Below are positions 38,613 to 47,318 of a DNA stretch of 64,000 nucleotides, piece by piece. A program made the translations under genes and the position numbers. Origin of the DNA: Pseudoalteromonas sp. R3 (GTDB taxonomy: Bacteria > Pseudomonadota > Gammaproteobacteria > Enterobacterales > Alteromonadaceae); the NCBI RefSeq assembly GCF_004014715.1, contig NZ_CP034835.1:682001-746000 (forward strand), written 5' to 3'. Numbering within the stretch: position 1 is the stretch's first letter; the number at the start of each line of letters is the position of its first letter. The notes beneath the pieces were generated by a model that saw only the letters and a list, made by a program, of their open reading frames with translations, was not told the origin of the DNA and did not search any database.

Positions 38613-38634
38613 TACACAGAACCTTAAAAATACT

Positions 38635-39081
38635 TTAGTTGTCAATTTCTTTGGTTGAAATTTCAGCGCCGAGCTGACGCAGTTGCATGAACCGCTGGCG
38701 TGCCGCGTGTTTGGCATTGCTTTCAACCGGCACAAAATCATAGATCTTGTCGAATCGGCGCACAAAATCCGGCAGCTGCTGTGCCAGATTAATTAAAATA
38801 GTGCGTCTGCCAACGGGTGGCATTTGGCCGATCTCGACCGGTGCGCCCCCTTTGGGGCCTTCGCCTTGCAGATTATGAGGCACAAAACTGTCGGCCTCAA
38901 AACACCACAAGTGCTCGTCAACCGCATGGGCATCTTCAACGCTGTCTACGTAAATAAAGACACGTTGTCCGGCGCGATACAGCTTAGCGGCGCTGCGTGC
39001 GGCGAGATCAAAATGAGCCGGTACTGGTTTGCCCGGCTCATTGTCTTGCTTTAATACAAAAAAGCGTGCGTTGATGGTCAT
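38635..39081 (-). CDS. holC: DNA polymerase III chi subunit
   Basis: HolC links the clamp loader (through psi) to SSB at the replication fork. The protein has 148 residues, the usual length. The family pattern is clear: [20 protein letters not shown] at the start, the [20 protein letters not shown] block, and [21 protein letters not shown] with the conserved Trp and Phe and the FVPH motif. It lies directly upstream of valS with a short gap, and pepA is further upstream on the same strand. A terminator-like hairpin stands between pepA and holC, so holC-valS may have its own promoter. Confidence 0.93.
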   Translation of the reverse strand: MTINARFFVLKQDNEPGKPVPAHFDLAARSAAKLYRAGQRVFIYVDSVEDAHAVDEHLWCFEADSFVPHNLQGEGPKGGAPVEIGQMPPVGRRTILINLAQQLPDFVRRFDKIYDFVPVESNAKHAARQRFMQLRQLGAEISTKEIDN

Positions 39082-39149
39082 GACATGTGGTTTTCTAGCT
39101 AGCGAAACGCCCTGTCATAGTGGGTAAGTCTGCATATGACACGGCGTTC

Positions 39150-39183
39150 AAAATAAAGCCGCATTCTGACACAGAATGCGGCT
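39150..39183 (-). terminator. rho-independent terminator between pepA and holC
   Basis: Perfect 12-base arms AGCCGCATTCTG (39157-39168) and CAGAATGCGGCT (39172-39183) have a 3-base loop. On the minus strand a T-rich tail (TTTATTTTG) follows, so it should end pepA transcripts before holC. A second small hairpin, GTGACAT-GGG-ATGTCAC, lies at 39205-39221. Confidence 0.85.
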
Positions 39184-39229
39184 ATCATCAATCAACGTGG
39201 AGGGGTGACATGGGATGTCACACCATCAA

Positions 39230-40741
39230 TTAGTCCTGAGGTTGCTCAGTGACGTCCACGCGGTTAAGCAGGTATTGCATTAGCATAGGCACCGGACGGC
39301 CGGTTGCGCCTTTGTTAGCACCACTACGCCAGGCTGTACCTGCGATATCCAGGTGTGCCCAGTTGTACTTCTTAGTGAACTTAGACAGGAAGCAGGCTGC
39401 GGTGATAGTACCCGCCGGGCGTCCACCCAGGTTCGTGAAGTCGGCAAACGGACTTTTCAGTTGATCCTGATAATCATCCCACAAAGGCAGCTGCCATGCG
39501 CGGTCGCCACTTTGCTCTGAGGCTTTTAACAAGTCATGCGCCAATGGGTTGTGGTTCGACAACAAACCCGTTGCATGGTGGCCCAATGCAATAATGCAGG
39601 CACCGGTCAGGGTCGCCACATCAACCACGACTTCTGGTTCAAACGCTTCTACATAGGTCAGTGCATCACACAGTACCAGTCGGCCCTCGGCATCGGTATT
39701 GAGTACTTCAACCGTCTGACCAGACATAGTGGTCAGGATGTCACCCGGACGATAAGCGTTGCTGCTTGGCATGTTTTCACAGCCAGCCAGTACGCCGATG
39801 ACGTTGAGTGGCAGTTGCATTTGCACCACGGCACGCATCAGACCCAGTACGCCCGCGGCACCACCCATATCGTATTTCATTTCATCCATGCCTTCGCCTG
39901 GCTTGAGGGAAATACCACCGGAATCAAATGTCAGACCTTTGCCAACAAAGACGATAGGCGCTTGCTTTTGCGGAGCGCCATTGTAGTGGATCACCGACAT
40001 GACAGATTCATTGTCACTACCGCGACCAACAGCCAGATATGAGTGCATACCCAGCTCTTCCATTTCTTTCTCGCCAACCAGGTTAACCGTGACGTTGTCG
40101 AACTCATCGGCTAATGCCTGTGCCTGCTCACCTAAATAGCGAGGGTTGCAGATGTTTGGTGGCATGTTTGCCACGTCTTTACATAAAGTAGCACCGGCTG
40201 CGATGGCAAGGCCATGCTCTATGGCGCTTTCGCCAATAGGCAGTTCGCGACGTGTTGGTACGTTAAAGACGATTTTACGTAGCGGGCGGCGCGCTTCGCT
40301 CTTTTTACTTTTCAGCTGGTTAAAGGTGTAAAGGCTATCCTGAGTGGTTTCGACTGCCTGGCGAACTTTCCAGTATGTATCACGCCCTTTAACGTGTTGT
40401 TCAGTCAGGAAGCAGACGGCTTCCATTGAACCTGTGTCGTTTAAGGTGCTGATGGTCTTGGCGATGATCTGTTTGTATTGTTTGTCGTCCAGCTCACGCT
40501 CTTTACCACAGCCAACAAGTAGCACACGTTCACTCAATACGTTTGGTACATGGTGAAGTAAAAGCACCTGGCCGGGTTTACCTTCTAGGTCTCCACGGCG
40601 CAGCAGGTTAGAAATATACCCTTCGCTGATTTTATCCAGCTGCTCCCCGACGGGTGAAAGGCGGCGTGGTTCGTATACGCCGACAACAATACACGCACTG
40701 CGTTGTTTTTCTGGGCTACCACTTTTTACGCTGAATTCCAT
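39230..40741 (-). CDS. pepA: leucyl aminopeptidase (M17 family)
   Basis: A manganese/zinc aminopeptidase of 503 residues that removes N-terminal residues from peptides in the cytoplasm. In Escherichia coli PepA it also binds DNA. The M17 signature [14 protein letters not shown] (near 350) holds metal ligands. Further ligands and catalytic residues are in [20 protein letters not shown] (Lys near 268) and YDMGGAAGV. The N-terminal domain is the M17 macro-like fold. It starts with ATG at 40741, and GGAG lies a few bases before it. It is divergent from lptF, the same arrangement as in many gammaproteobacteria, with about 231 bases between the two starts. Confidence 0.96.
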   Translation of the reverse strand: MEFSVKSGSPEKQRSACIVVGVYEPRRLSPVGEQLDKISEGYISNLLRRGDLEGKPGQVLLLHHVPNVLSERVLLVGCGKERELDDKQYKQIIAKTISTLNDTGSMEAVCFLTEQHVKGRDTYWKVRQAVETTQDSLYTFNQLKSKKSEARRPLRKIVFNVPTRRELPIGESAIEHGLAIAAGATLCKDVANMPPNICNPRYLGEQAQALADEFDNVTVNLVGEKEMEELGMHSYLAVGRGSDNESVMSVIHYNGAPQKQAPIVFVGKGLTFDSGGISLKPGEGMDEMKYDMGGAAGVLGLMRAVVQMQLPLNVIGVLAGCENMPSSNAYRPGDILTTMSGQTVEVLNTDAEGRLVLCDALTYVEAFEPEVVVDVATLTGACIIALGHHATGLLSNHNPLAHDLLKASEQSGDRAWQLPLWDDYQDQLKSPFADFTNLGGRPAGTITAACFLSKFTKKYNWAHLDIAGTAWRSGANKGATGRPVPMLMQYLLNRVDVTEQPQD

Positions 40742-40972
40742 TGCGACTCCTGAGTCAATGTGCTGTCTTTTTTGAACTTTTTATGCCTCAGCGACTCCAT
40801 TTCTGAAGGCTGAACTAAAAAACGGCTAATTGACGCGTGCATTTGGCGCTTTAGCCTGTTGCTTTAGTAGGATATTTGGATCCGATGGCATATAATAAAG
40901 TGATTAAAATAACCAGTTTACTCAAAATTTCCTACTATTCCAGTGAAATGAGACGTTTTATAGGGGCGGACA

Positions 40973-42085
40973 TTGCTTATTTTTCGATATCTGACTGCTG
41001 AGATATTAAAATCTCAGGTCGCCGTTTTTATGACCCTTATGACCATCTTCATCTCGCAGAAGTTTGTCCGGATCCTGGCTGAGGCCTCAGGTGGCAGCAT
41101 ACCGGGAAAACTTGTGATGTCTTTCCTCGCTTTAAACTTACCTAAGCTGGCGGTGTATATCCTGCCATTGAGCTTATTTTTGGGTATTATCCTCGCCTAC
41201 AGCCGGGTGTATGCCGACAGTGAAATGACAGTGCTTAAAGCCTGCGGCGTTAGTGAGTGGTATGTCGTGCGGGTGACTCTGATATCGAGCGTTGTCATTG
41301 CGCTGATGGCGGCCGCGTTGAGTTTATATGTCGCACCCTGGGCAGGTGAAAAAGAAAATCAGTTACGTGAGCAAGCCAATGCTGAATCAGGGCTCAGCCA
41401 GATCCGGGCCGGACGGTTTCAGCAAACGGGTAACGAGAAAGCCGTGGTGTTTGTACACAACACCAGTGATCAGGGCAAAGAGCTGAATCGTGTGTTTGTA
41501 GCCCAGCTGCCGGATCGTGAATCAAATCAGGCGGCGCGGATTGTATTTGCTCAAAGTGGCCGGGTAGTGGAAGAAGGCACCGGTGAACAGCAATTGGTGC
41601 TTAGTGATGGTAAGCGGTTCGAAACCGACGGCTTTAGTCAGGCCCTGAACAAAACCGAATTTAGCAGCTATCAGGTGCAGATCCGCGAACAGGAAATAGA
41701 ACAGCGGCGCCGTAAACTCGAAGACTTACCCTCGTCCAGTTTGTTGCAAATGGGGACGCCAGAGGCCATCGCTCAGTTTCAGCTGAGATTATCTGTACCC
41801 ATCTCGATTATTTTGCTGACCTTATTGGCGGTACCGCTCAGTGTGGTGAACCCCAGACAGGGCAAGTTTGCCAAACTGGTGCCAGCTATTTGTATTTATC
41901 TTGGCTATTTTATTATGCTCAATGCGGGTAAATACCTGGTGGCTGAAGGCAAAGTACCGACCTCGGTAGGACTGTGGTGGATCCACTTATGTGTGTTGTT
42001 TATAGGTGCTTACTTGATTGCTAAAGGCCGGCCTTTTGGCGTTTGGGTGCGCTCCATGCTGTTAAAACGGGAGCCACAACAATGA
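40973..42085 (+). CDS. lptF: LPS export permease LptF
   Basis: One of the two inner-membrane permease subunits of the LptB2FGC transporter that pulls lipopolysaccharide from the inner membrane. The protein has 370 residues. The start is TTG at 40973, with AGGGGCGG a few bases before it, and MLIFRYLTAEILKSQVAVF is the standard N-terminus. There are three TM helices at each end (about 12-33, 50-75 and 98-120, then about 275-360) around a periplasmic beta-jellyroll (about 140-265). lptG overlaps by four bases (ATGA), so the two are translationally coupled. It is divergent from pepA. Confidence 0.95.
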   Translation: MLIFRYLTAEILKSQVAVFMTLMTIFISQKFVRILAEASGGSIPGKLVMSFLALNLPKLAVYILPLSLFLGIILAYSRVYADSEMTVLKACGVSEWYVVRVTLISSVVIALMAAALSLYVAPWAGEKENQLREQANAESGLSQIRAGRFQQTGNEKAVVFVHNTSDQGKELNRVFVAQLPDRESNQAARIVFAQSGRVVEEGTGEQQLVLSDGKRFETDGFSQALNKTEFSSYQVQIREQEIEQRRRKLEDLPSSSLLQMGTPEAIAQFQLRLSVPISIILLTLLAVPLSVVNPRQGKFAKLVPAICIYLGYFIMLNAGKYLVAEGKVPTSVGLWWIHLCVLFIGAYLIAKGRPFGVWVRSMLLKREPQQ

Positions 42086-43152
42086 TGAAAACGCTGGACT
42101 GGTATCTTGGACGCAGCATTTTGCAAACCACAGGCTTTGCGCTGCTGGTGTTTGTGGGCATCAATACCTTAATCAAATTTATTGAGCAATTGCGTTCAGT
42201 TGGTCGTGGTACCTACGAAGTGATGGACGCCTTGTTGTTCACTTTGTACAGCATGCCCAGTGATATTGTGGTGTTTTTCCCGATGGCAGCCTTGATTGGT
42301 GGCCTGACCGGGTTGGGCGCGTTGGCCTCAAGTAGTGAACTGGTGGTAATGCAGGCGGCGGGTATGTCGCGGTTGCAGATCATCGGCTCAGTGATGAAGT
42401 CGGCCATAGTGCTGGCGCTGTGTATGATGGCGCTGGGCGAGTGGGGCGCACCACAGGCTGAGCAAACCGCTAAGCAATTGCGTAATCAGGCGATTAATGG
42501 CGGTGAGGTATTTGAAGCGCAGCAGGGCGTATGGGCCAAAGATGGCAGTAATTTTATCAATATTGCTAATATCGAGAAGTCCGGCAACCTGCAAAATATC
42601 AATATTTATCATTTCGATGATGACCTGAACCTGCTGAAAATCACTCGGGCTAAGTCGGGTACAGCAACGGACGAGGGCTGGCAGTTACGAGCCGTTGAAG
42701 AAGTGCTCATCGAGCAAGAGCAGATCCGTACAGAGTACGCACAAACGCTCGTTTATGCATCTCAGCTGACACTGGACCGACTGGATGTGGCTTCGGTCGA
42801 GCCAGATGCATTATCGTTTTCTGGTCTGTGGTCGTATTTACAGTATCTGGAGCAAAATGAGCAGGATACCAGTAACTATGAACTGGCGCTGTGGCGCAAA
42901 GTTATGCAGCCGCTGACTATTGCTGTGATGCTGCTGGTTGCACTGTCCTTTATTTTTGGACCACTACGCTCGGTGAGCATGGGCGCACGTATTATCATGG
43001 GGGTGATCACCGGACTCATCTTCCATTTGAGCAATGAGATTTTTGGTCCAATCGTGATGGTTTACGAGATCCCTCCTGTGGTGGGGGCGGTGATGCCCAG
43101 CGTGTTGTTTACCGCAACGGCATTTTACTTGTTAAACCGACAGCGCGGTTAG
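42082..43152 (+). CDS. lptG: LPS export permease LptG
   Basis: The second permease subunit of the LptB2FG lipopolysaccharide extractor, 356 residues from ATG 42082, which overlaps the lptF stop as ATGA. The N-terminus MMKTLDWYLGRSILQTTGFA and the first three helices are typical. The coupling region to LptB is in the segment SSSELVVMQAAGMSRLQIIGS (near 95-115). A periplasmic jellyroll (about 135-260) and the last three helices (about 270-352) complete the fold. A two-way terminator follows. Confidence 0.95.
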   Translation: MMKTLDWYLGRSILQTTGFALLVFVGINTLIKFIEQLRSVGRGTYEVMDALLFTLYSMPSDIVVFFPMAALIGGLTGLGALASSSELVVMQAAGMSRLQIIGSVMKSAIVLALCMMALGEWGAPQAEQTAKQLRNQAINGGEVFEAQQGVWAKDGSNFINIANIEKSGNLQNINIYHFDDDLNLLKITRAKSGTATDEGWQLRAVEEVLIEQEQIRTEYAQTLVYASQLTLDRLDVASVEPDALSFSGLWSYLQYLEQNEQDTSNYELALWRKVMQPLTIAVMLLVALSFIFGPLRSVSMGARIIMGVITGLIFHLSNEIFGPIVMVYEIPPVVGAVMPSVLFTATAFYLLNRQRG

Positions 43153-43170
43153 CAAATTGGTATGAACACA

Positions 43171-43199
43171 AAAAAGCCTGACTGAGTCAGGCTTTTTTG
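43171..43199. terminator. bidirectional terminator between lptG and the RDD gene
   Basis: The arms AAAAAGCCTGAC (43171-43182) and GTCAGGCTTTTT (43186-43197) have a 3-base loop and T/A runs on both sides. It lies between convergent genes. Confidence 0.92.
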
Positions 43200-43221
43200 T
43201 CGCTATTTTGAGCGAAGCAGG

Positions 43222-43719
43222 CTAGTCCAGGCTATCGTAAATACGTTTATTTTCTTCTTTACTTAACACCACGACTTCGGTGCCACAGATCATGTCTTGT
43301 AGTGCACGTTTATGTTTAAAATCGACCAGAACCAGCAGATTTCCCAGTCCCAGCAGTGCACACAATGCCCTTGCACTGGCTCTTGGCCAGCTGAGCAACT
43401 CGCCATCTGGGGTTTGCACTTTCAGTCGCCAGGCGCGCATGCCTATGGTCTGGCCGCTCTTAGTCCAAAAGTAAGCAAAAAACAGTACTGAGACGGCAAT
43501 CAACACAAAACCACGGAAAAATGACAACAGAGGAGAAGCCTGGATCAGTGCTGAAACGTCTTCATGGCTGCCTTGTGAGAGCCAGCCTGCCGAGATAAAG
43601 CCTTCAATCACCAATAAAAAAACCACCATTGATAGCATTGCAAATGCAATCACGACCAGACCATCGTAGATCAGAGATGCAAGACGACGGGTTAAGCCCG
43701 CACGGGGAAACGAAGCCAT
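43222..43719 (-). CDS. RDD-family membrane protein
   Basis: The protein has about 165 residues from ATG 43719 (a GTG three codons earlier is possible). The RDD family is named for conserved Arg, Asp, Asp; here they are Arg in GLTRRLASLIYDGL and Asp in the same segment. Two long N-terminal hydrophobic segments (about 18-42 and 68-90) and the KSGQTIGMRAWRLKV motif near 95 are typical, followed by a third segment near 125-140. RDD proteins are poorly characterised; some are proposed to be Na+/H+ exchangers. It is convergent with lptFG, and no operon partner is near. Confidence 0.88.
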   Translation of the reverse strand: MASFPRAGLTRRLASLIYDGLVVIAFAMLSMVVFLLVIEGFISAGWLSQGSHEDVSALIQASPLLSFFRGFVLIAVSVLFFAYFWTKSGQTIGMRAWRLKVQTPDGELLSWPRASARALCALLGLGNLLVLVDFKHKRALQDMICGTEVVVLSKEENKRIYDSLD

Positions 43720-43847
43720 GTAGTTCACTCATTAAAGTCGAAATATGGCTTATTCTACCTGATTTTTAATCTAACACTAAAAAACCCGACTAGTTTTCAG
43801 CAGTTGTTCATTTACCAAGCACTTGAACGACGTTTTGTAAAAAACGC

Positions 43848-43875
43848 TTGCTACCCTCCCTCCAATTTGTATAAT
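43848..43875 (+). promoter_or_regulatory. sigma70 promoter of the tRNA-Leu gene
   Basis: The -35 TTGCTA (43848-43853) and a perfect -10 TATAAT (43870-43875) are separated by 16 bases. The following GCTGGGC is a GC-rich discriminator as in stringently controlled stable-RNA promoters. The expected transcript start is near 43882, about 88 bases before the mature tRNA, leaving a leader to be processed. Confidence 0.8.
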
Positions 43876-43969
43876 GCTGGGCATAGAGACGAGGGCATAT
43901 AAAAAAAAGCCTAAGCTCAAAGTGGTTTTTCTTTATTTTCTCTCAGTTAGAAGATAAAAGAAAAATTAT

Positions 43970-44054
43970 GCCAGTGTGATGGAATTGGTAGACATGACGG
44001 ATTCAAAATCCGTTGCCTTCGGGCGTGGCGGTTCAAGTCCGCCCACTGGTACCA
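43970..44054 (+). tRNA. tRNA-Leu (anticodon CAA)
   Basis: A class II tRNA of 85 bases including an encoded CCA (44052-44054). The acceptor arms are GCCAGTG and CACTGGT (with a terminal G-U pair), and the D-loop contains GGTAGAC. The anticodon stem ACGGA/TCCGT encloses the loop TTCAAAA, so the anticodon is CAA, which reads UUG. The long variable arm TGCCTTCGGGCG and the T-arm GGCGG-TTCAAGT-CCGCC are intact. It is a single gene with its own promoter and terminator. Confidence 0.97.
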
Positions 44055-44062
44055 CTTTTTAT

Positions 44063-44090
44063 AACCCAGCTTTTTAGCTGGGTTTTTTTA
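44063..44090 (+). terminator. terminator of the tRNA-Leu gene
   Basis: The arms AACCCAGC (44063-44070) and GCTGGGTT (44077-44084) have a 6-base loop, followed by a T run. It lies 8 bases after the tRNA CCA. Confidence 0.92.
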
Positions 44091-44139
44091 TGTCTGAAAT
44101 TCAAGTAATCATCTTGAAGTAAAGTGGAGTCGGACTTGA

Positions 44140-44230
44140 GCCGCACGCCGGGCGTGGCGCTGATGTCAGTTAAGAGTCCGCCCACTGGACCCACTTTTTA
44201 TAACCCAGCTTATTAGCTGGGTTTTTTTAT
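44140..44230 (+). pseudogene. decayed 3' copy of tRNA-Leu with its terminator
   Basis: This stretch repeats the 3' part of the neighbouring tRNA-Leu: CGGGCGTGGCG (44149-44159, variable arm and T-stem), GTCCGCCCACTGG (44176-44188, T-stem and acceptor), then CCACTTTTTATAACCCAGCTT and the same terminator hairpin (to about 44228). The T-loop is interrupted by about a dozen unrelated bases, and the 5' half cannot be matched well, so it cannot fold into a tRNA. It is a relic of a tandem tRNA gene or of a tRNA-targeted integration. The similarity is seen directly; the origin is inferred. Confidence 0.8.
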
Positions 44231-44337
44231 GCCTCAGTTTTGATATTTTATGGTGTGAAGTCTGACTTGATCAGAACTCACAGCGTCTGAACAAAGCCGC
44301 TGTGAGTAAAGAGCAAAAGGGTATTAAAAGTCCAGAT

Positions 44338-46086
44338 TTACATGTACTGTTTTGGTTGCCGTCGGTCCGCATCCGTTGCTGTTACACGGGTAATTGAAAC
44401 CTGATAATCCCCACTTTCGACCCACCTAGTGTAAAACTGCGCTACTCTGCCCGCATAATTGCCATATGAGTAACTAACAGTGCCTGAATAAGATACCCCA
44501 TGCCCAGATACCTGGTATTTGTATGCAGTTGCCCGATTTACTAGCCTAAACTCAAACTCAGTTTCATCATTAAACTCTGCCCAGGCAGGGCTGAGGATCA
44601 CAGGCGCCTCAGATGGTTTACTTTCTCCGGACACTGTGTGTCTGTGTACAATGGTTTCCTCATCGCTACATCCGCGTGCGTTACATGCCTTTATATCGTA
44701 GGTGTAGACACCGGAAGACAGACTTTCTGTGAATGACTCACCTGTAAATTTTCCCAGATAGCTATTATCACGATACACTTCGACATATTGCACTTGTGCT
44801 TCTTTTTTCCAGCGAACGGTGAATTTTGAGTCTCCAGGGATGCCATCATCAATGTAAGGCTCTGGTATACGGGTGTATTGCAATACTGAGAATGTTTGCT
44901 CTGCGGATTCGTTAGAGCACATGCTCCCATTCCAGCAGGCTTCTACGGTGAAATGATAGCGGTAGCCATTCTTTCTTGCCGGTGCATCGCTACCAAAATC
45001 CAGAGCAAACCAATCTTGCCAGTACTCGGATGCATCTACGTGGTAGTATTTTCGTTCTCCTAAATCTAAACGACCGTTTCCATTGATATCGGTAAACTCT
45101 TCTGATGTTTCATTAATCCGAAAGAAATCAGGATAATTATGTACCTGTTTCCAGATAAGTGGAAAACTGAGGTGTGAGAGTTCTTTGTGTTTTGGGCCAT
45201 TCAAGGTTGGTGTTTGTGAGCGATGGCGGCCATAGCCATGGCGTAATGACTTTAAGTCCCCTTGCGATAAACGAGTTCCGCCCAGTTGCTCAATCGTTTC
45301 ACCTGTATCCAGGTTTTTATAACGAAATACCTTACCTGAAGCGTCAGAGGTGCAGCCTGTTCTATCGCTATTGTGATAGTGCATAATGGATTGATAGTCG
45401 TATGGTTGCGTACGTGAAACCAGCGATGAAGTCTCAAATGCGCTTCGCAGCGCACAGGGAACGAATTCTTCGTTCACGGTCAAAGAGAAGCGCTCTGTCC
45501 CTCGCTGATGATAATCACGATCTGTACGCTGATGCTCATGCCGATACCCTAGTATATGTAGTAGTTCATGGATGGCCACATCAATACCACAGTAGCTTGG
45601 GATCCATGCTTGGCGTCTGCCTCCATTGCCAAACCCTATGTTTGCAGAGCAGATTTTGGCTTTCTCACTTTCTTCGTTTAATGCATAGCCATAAATATTT
45701 AGGTAGTCAGTATGGCTTGATGTTTTCTGAATGAAGTTGACACGAGAAGCTCGCTCTAGGGTTTCTATTGCTTTTAAAATGTCTTTTTCGTGCTGGCTGC
45801 CCCGGGTAACACCTATTAGCTGAAATGGGACGATTTCCTTTGGCCAGCCAACAGCATTATCTAAGCCAGGCGTATTTGTATAGCGGGTCGATGAGAATGT
45901 TTGCTGTTGCATTACACTGTCAAAAACCATGTCTCCTTCTACCTGATACTCAGGTTGAAACATGGCAATATTGGCAGCAGAGTTGAGCGGAGCTGATGAG
46001 GTTTCAGTTAATGATGCTGTTGTTGCCCCCGCGATAGTGGGGATAGCCGCAGCACCAAAGAAAAGGTATTTTATTGTTGAAAACAT
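44338..46086 (-). CDS. astacin-type (M12A) zinc protease with C-terminal Fn3-like domains
   Basis: A secreted metalloprotease of 582 residues. The signal peptide ends near TIAGA. The catalytic domain (about 75-290) has the full astacin zinc signature HELLHILGYRHEH from residue 173 (HExxHxxGxxHE) and the Met-turn SIMHY at 233-237. Cysteines near 146, 166 and 211 may form the family disulfides. The C-terminal half carries two or three fibronectin-III-like modules (PGDSKFTVRWKKEAQVQYVEVYRD, GVYTYDIKACNARGCSDEE), usually involved in substrate or surface binding. The segment before the catalytic domain (about 25-75) would be the propeptide. AAGG lies about 14 bases before the ATG. The gene stands alone, with a long region upstream. 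Confidence 0.9.
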   Translation of the reverse strand: MFSTIKYLFFGAAAIPTIAGATTASLTETSSAPLNSAANIAMFQPEYQVEGDMVFDSVMQQQTFSSTRYTNTPGLDNAVGWPKEIVPFQLIGVTRGSQHEKDILKAIETLERASRVNFIQKTSSHTDYLNIYGYALNEESEKAKICSANIGFGNGGRRQAWIPSYCGIDVAIHELLHILGYRHEHQRTDRDYHQRGTERFSLTVNEEFVPCALRSAFETSSLVSRTQPYDYQSIMHYHNSDRTGCTSDASGKVFRYKNLDTGETIEQLGGTRLSQGDLKSLRHGYGRHRSQTPTLNGPKHKELSHLSFPLIWKQVHNYPDFFRINETSEEFTDINGNGRLDLGERKYYHVDASEYWQDWFALDFGSDAPARKNGYRYHFTVEACWNGSMCSNESAEQTFSVLQYTRIPEPYIDDGIPGDSKFTVRWKKEAQVQYVEVYRDNSYLGKFTGESFTESLSSGVYTYDIKACNARGCSDEETIVHRHTVSGESKPSEAPVILSPAWAEFNDETEFEFRLVNRATAYKYQVSGHGVSYSGTVSYSYGNYAGRVAQFYTRWVESGDYQVSITRVTATDADRRQPKQYM

Positions 46087-46787
46087 TTTTATAGTTAACC
46101 TTATAATTAAGTATGTTTGTAGTGAAATCGTTTTTATTGAGTCGGTTAATTGGAGCTTATTTATACCCTTACGTGGCTTACGAAAAAGGGGCTTTGTTTG
46201 CTTTCTATTCAGTAATAGCTTTGGCCCTCCTGGCTATATTTGACAAAATGGAGTCATCAACATTGCTCTGAACTACTCTGCATATTTTGCTGTGAGTCCA
46301 TGCGTGTGTGACGAGCCATAGCCTAGTTTTTCAGTGTGAAGTAATTACTAAGTTTTTATTTTTAATGTATTAAATAGTTTGTTTGTCTTTGTACGGTTAG
46401 CAGTTAATTCGAATACTTTTTGTATGTTGTAGATAGCGATTTAATGAGCGCTTACGCATTGAAACGAGTGTGTTGCCCGAAGGGAAACGACGAAAATACA
46501 GTACACAGCAAAATTTTTGCTCGTGACAAACGTCTAATTCTGATAGAGCAAAGTAATCTTTGAATTGCCTGGTGCACTATTTACATCATATCTCCCTAAA
46601 TGCGGCGTGTTTCGTGCCGGGATTGTTGATGGTCTTAGACATTAATTTAGGTGCCGAGGTACAATATCAACATGACAATAAGGCGGGGGAGTGAGCCATT
46701 CTCGTTTTTGTCGGTTGGGGAGTGTTTTAGCCCAAGTCAATCAAAGCCGCTTTGTAGACCCTTATATTTCAACGCTAGAGAGATTAA
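46087..46787. other. AT-rich 700-base intergenic region
   Basis: No gene is convincing in this region between two divergent genes. A perfect 7-1-7 inverted repeat AGCAAAA-T-TTTTGCT lies at 46507-46521 and could be an operator or a weak hairpin. No tRNA-like, repeat or IS-like structure was seen. The 282-base plus-strand frame at 45962-46243 is antisense to the protease signal region and is not taken as a gene. Confidence 0.5.
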
Positions 46788-47177
46788 ATGAAAACGTTAA
46801 TTGTATTGCTTATGACCGCTGTGGTTGCTTTTTCAGCCCATGCAGATGAAAAGTCCATTCAGCACCTTAAGGTCGCGGATGTAACGTCGGTTGAGGATGC
46901 GAGAAAGATTTTTATTGAAAAAACCTCAGAGATTAGAAGCAAAAGAGACCTGGATGCGGCCGAGCTTCAGGATATCCATGTTATCACTTACACACTTGAG
47001 AAAAGTGTTGAGTTTTTCACGCTTAACCTGATTGGTGACAAGAAAAAGCTGGCTGAAGACATTGCCGTTGTGGTTGAAGATATCCACATTAATTCAGAAA
47101 GAAACCGTAAAGAAGAAACACAAAAGCACTTAAACCAGTACTTTGTGCTGGCAGATAAATTCATCAAGAGTTTTTAA
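46788..47177 (+). CDS. small periplasmic protein of unknown function (DUF6746-like)
   Basis: The protein has 129 residues. A signal peptide is cut near AHA, and the mature chain starts DEKSIQHLKVADVTSVEDA. The rest is predicted helical, with many Glu, Lys and Asp (ARKIFIEKTSEIRSKRDLDAAELQDIHVITYTLEKSV) and a C-terminal ADKFIKSF. It resembles short exported proteins labelled DUF6746 in marine gammaproteobacteria. AGAGAG precedes the ATG. No partner gene is adjacent. A hairpin with 9-base arms GTGCGAGCC (47208-47216) and GGCTCGCAC (47226-47234) follows the stop but lacks a clear T run. Confidence 0.65.
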   Translation: MKTLIVLLMTAVVAFSAHADEKSIQHLKVADVTSVEDARKIFIEKTSEIRSKRDLDAAELQDIHVITYTLEKSVEFFTLNLIGDKKKLAEDIAVVVEDIHINSERNRKEETQKHLNQYFVLADKFIKSF

Positions 47178-47318
47178 TTTAACACCTCTCATTGAATTAT
47201 CTCTTGGGTGCGAGCCGTTGCAAATGGCTCGCACTCACCCTCCCTGAGTTTCTAAGGTCCGCTAACCTGAACCTTGGTTGTTTTGTATAAATGGCAAGAT
47301 GCTGGCGTTTCCATTGGG

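Noticed and set aside
45962..46243. 93-codon plus-strand frame
   Set aside because: It overlaps the protease signal region in antisense, has no RBS and has no recognisable protein character.
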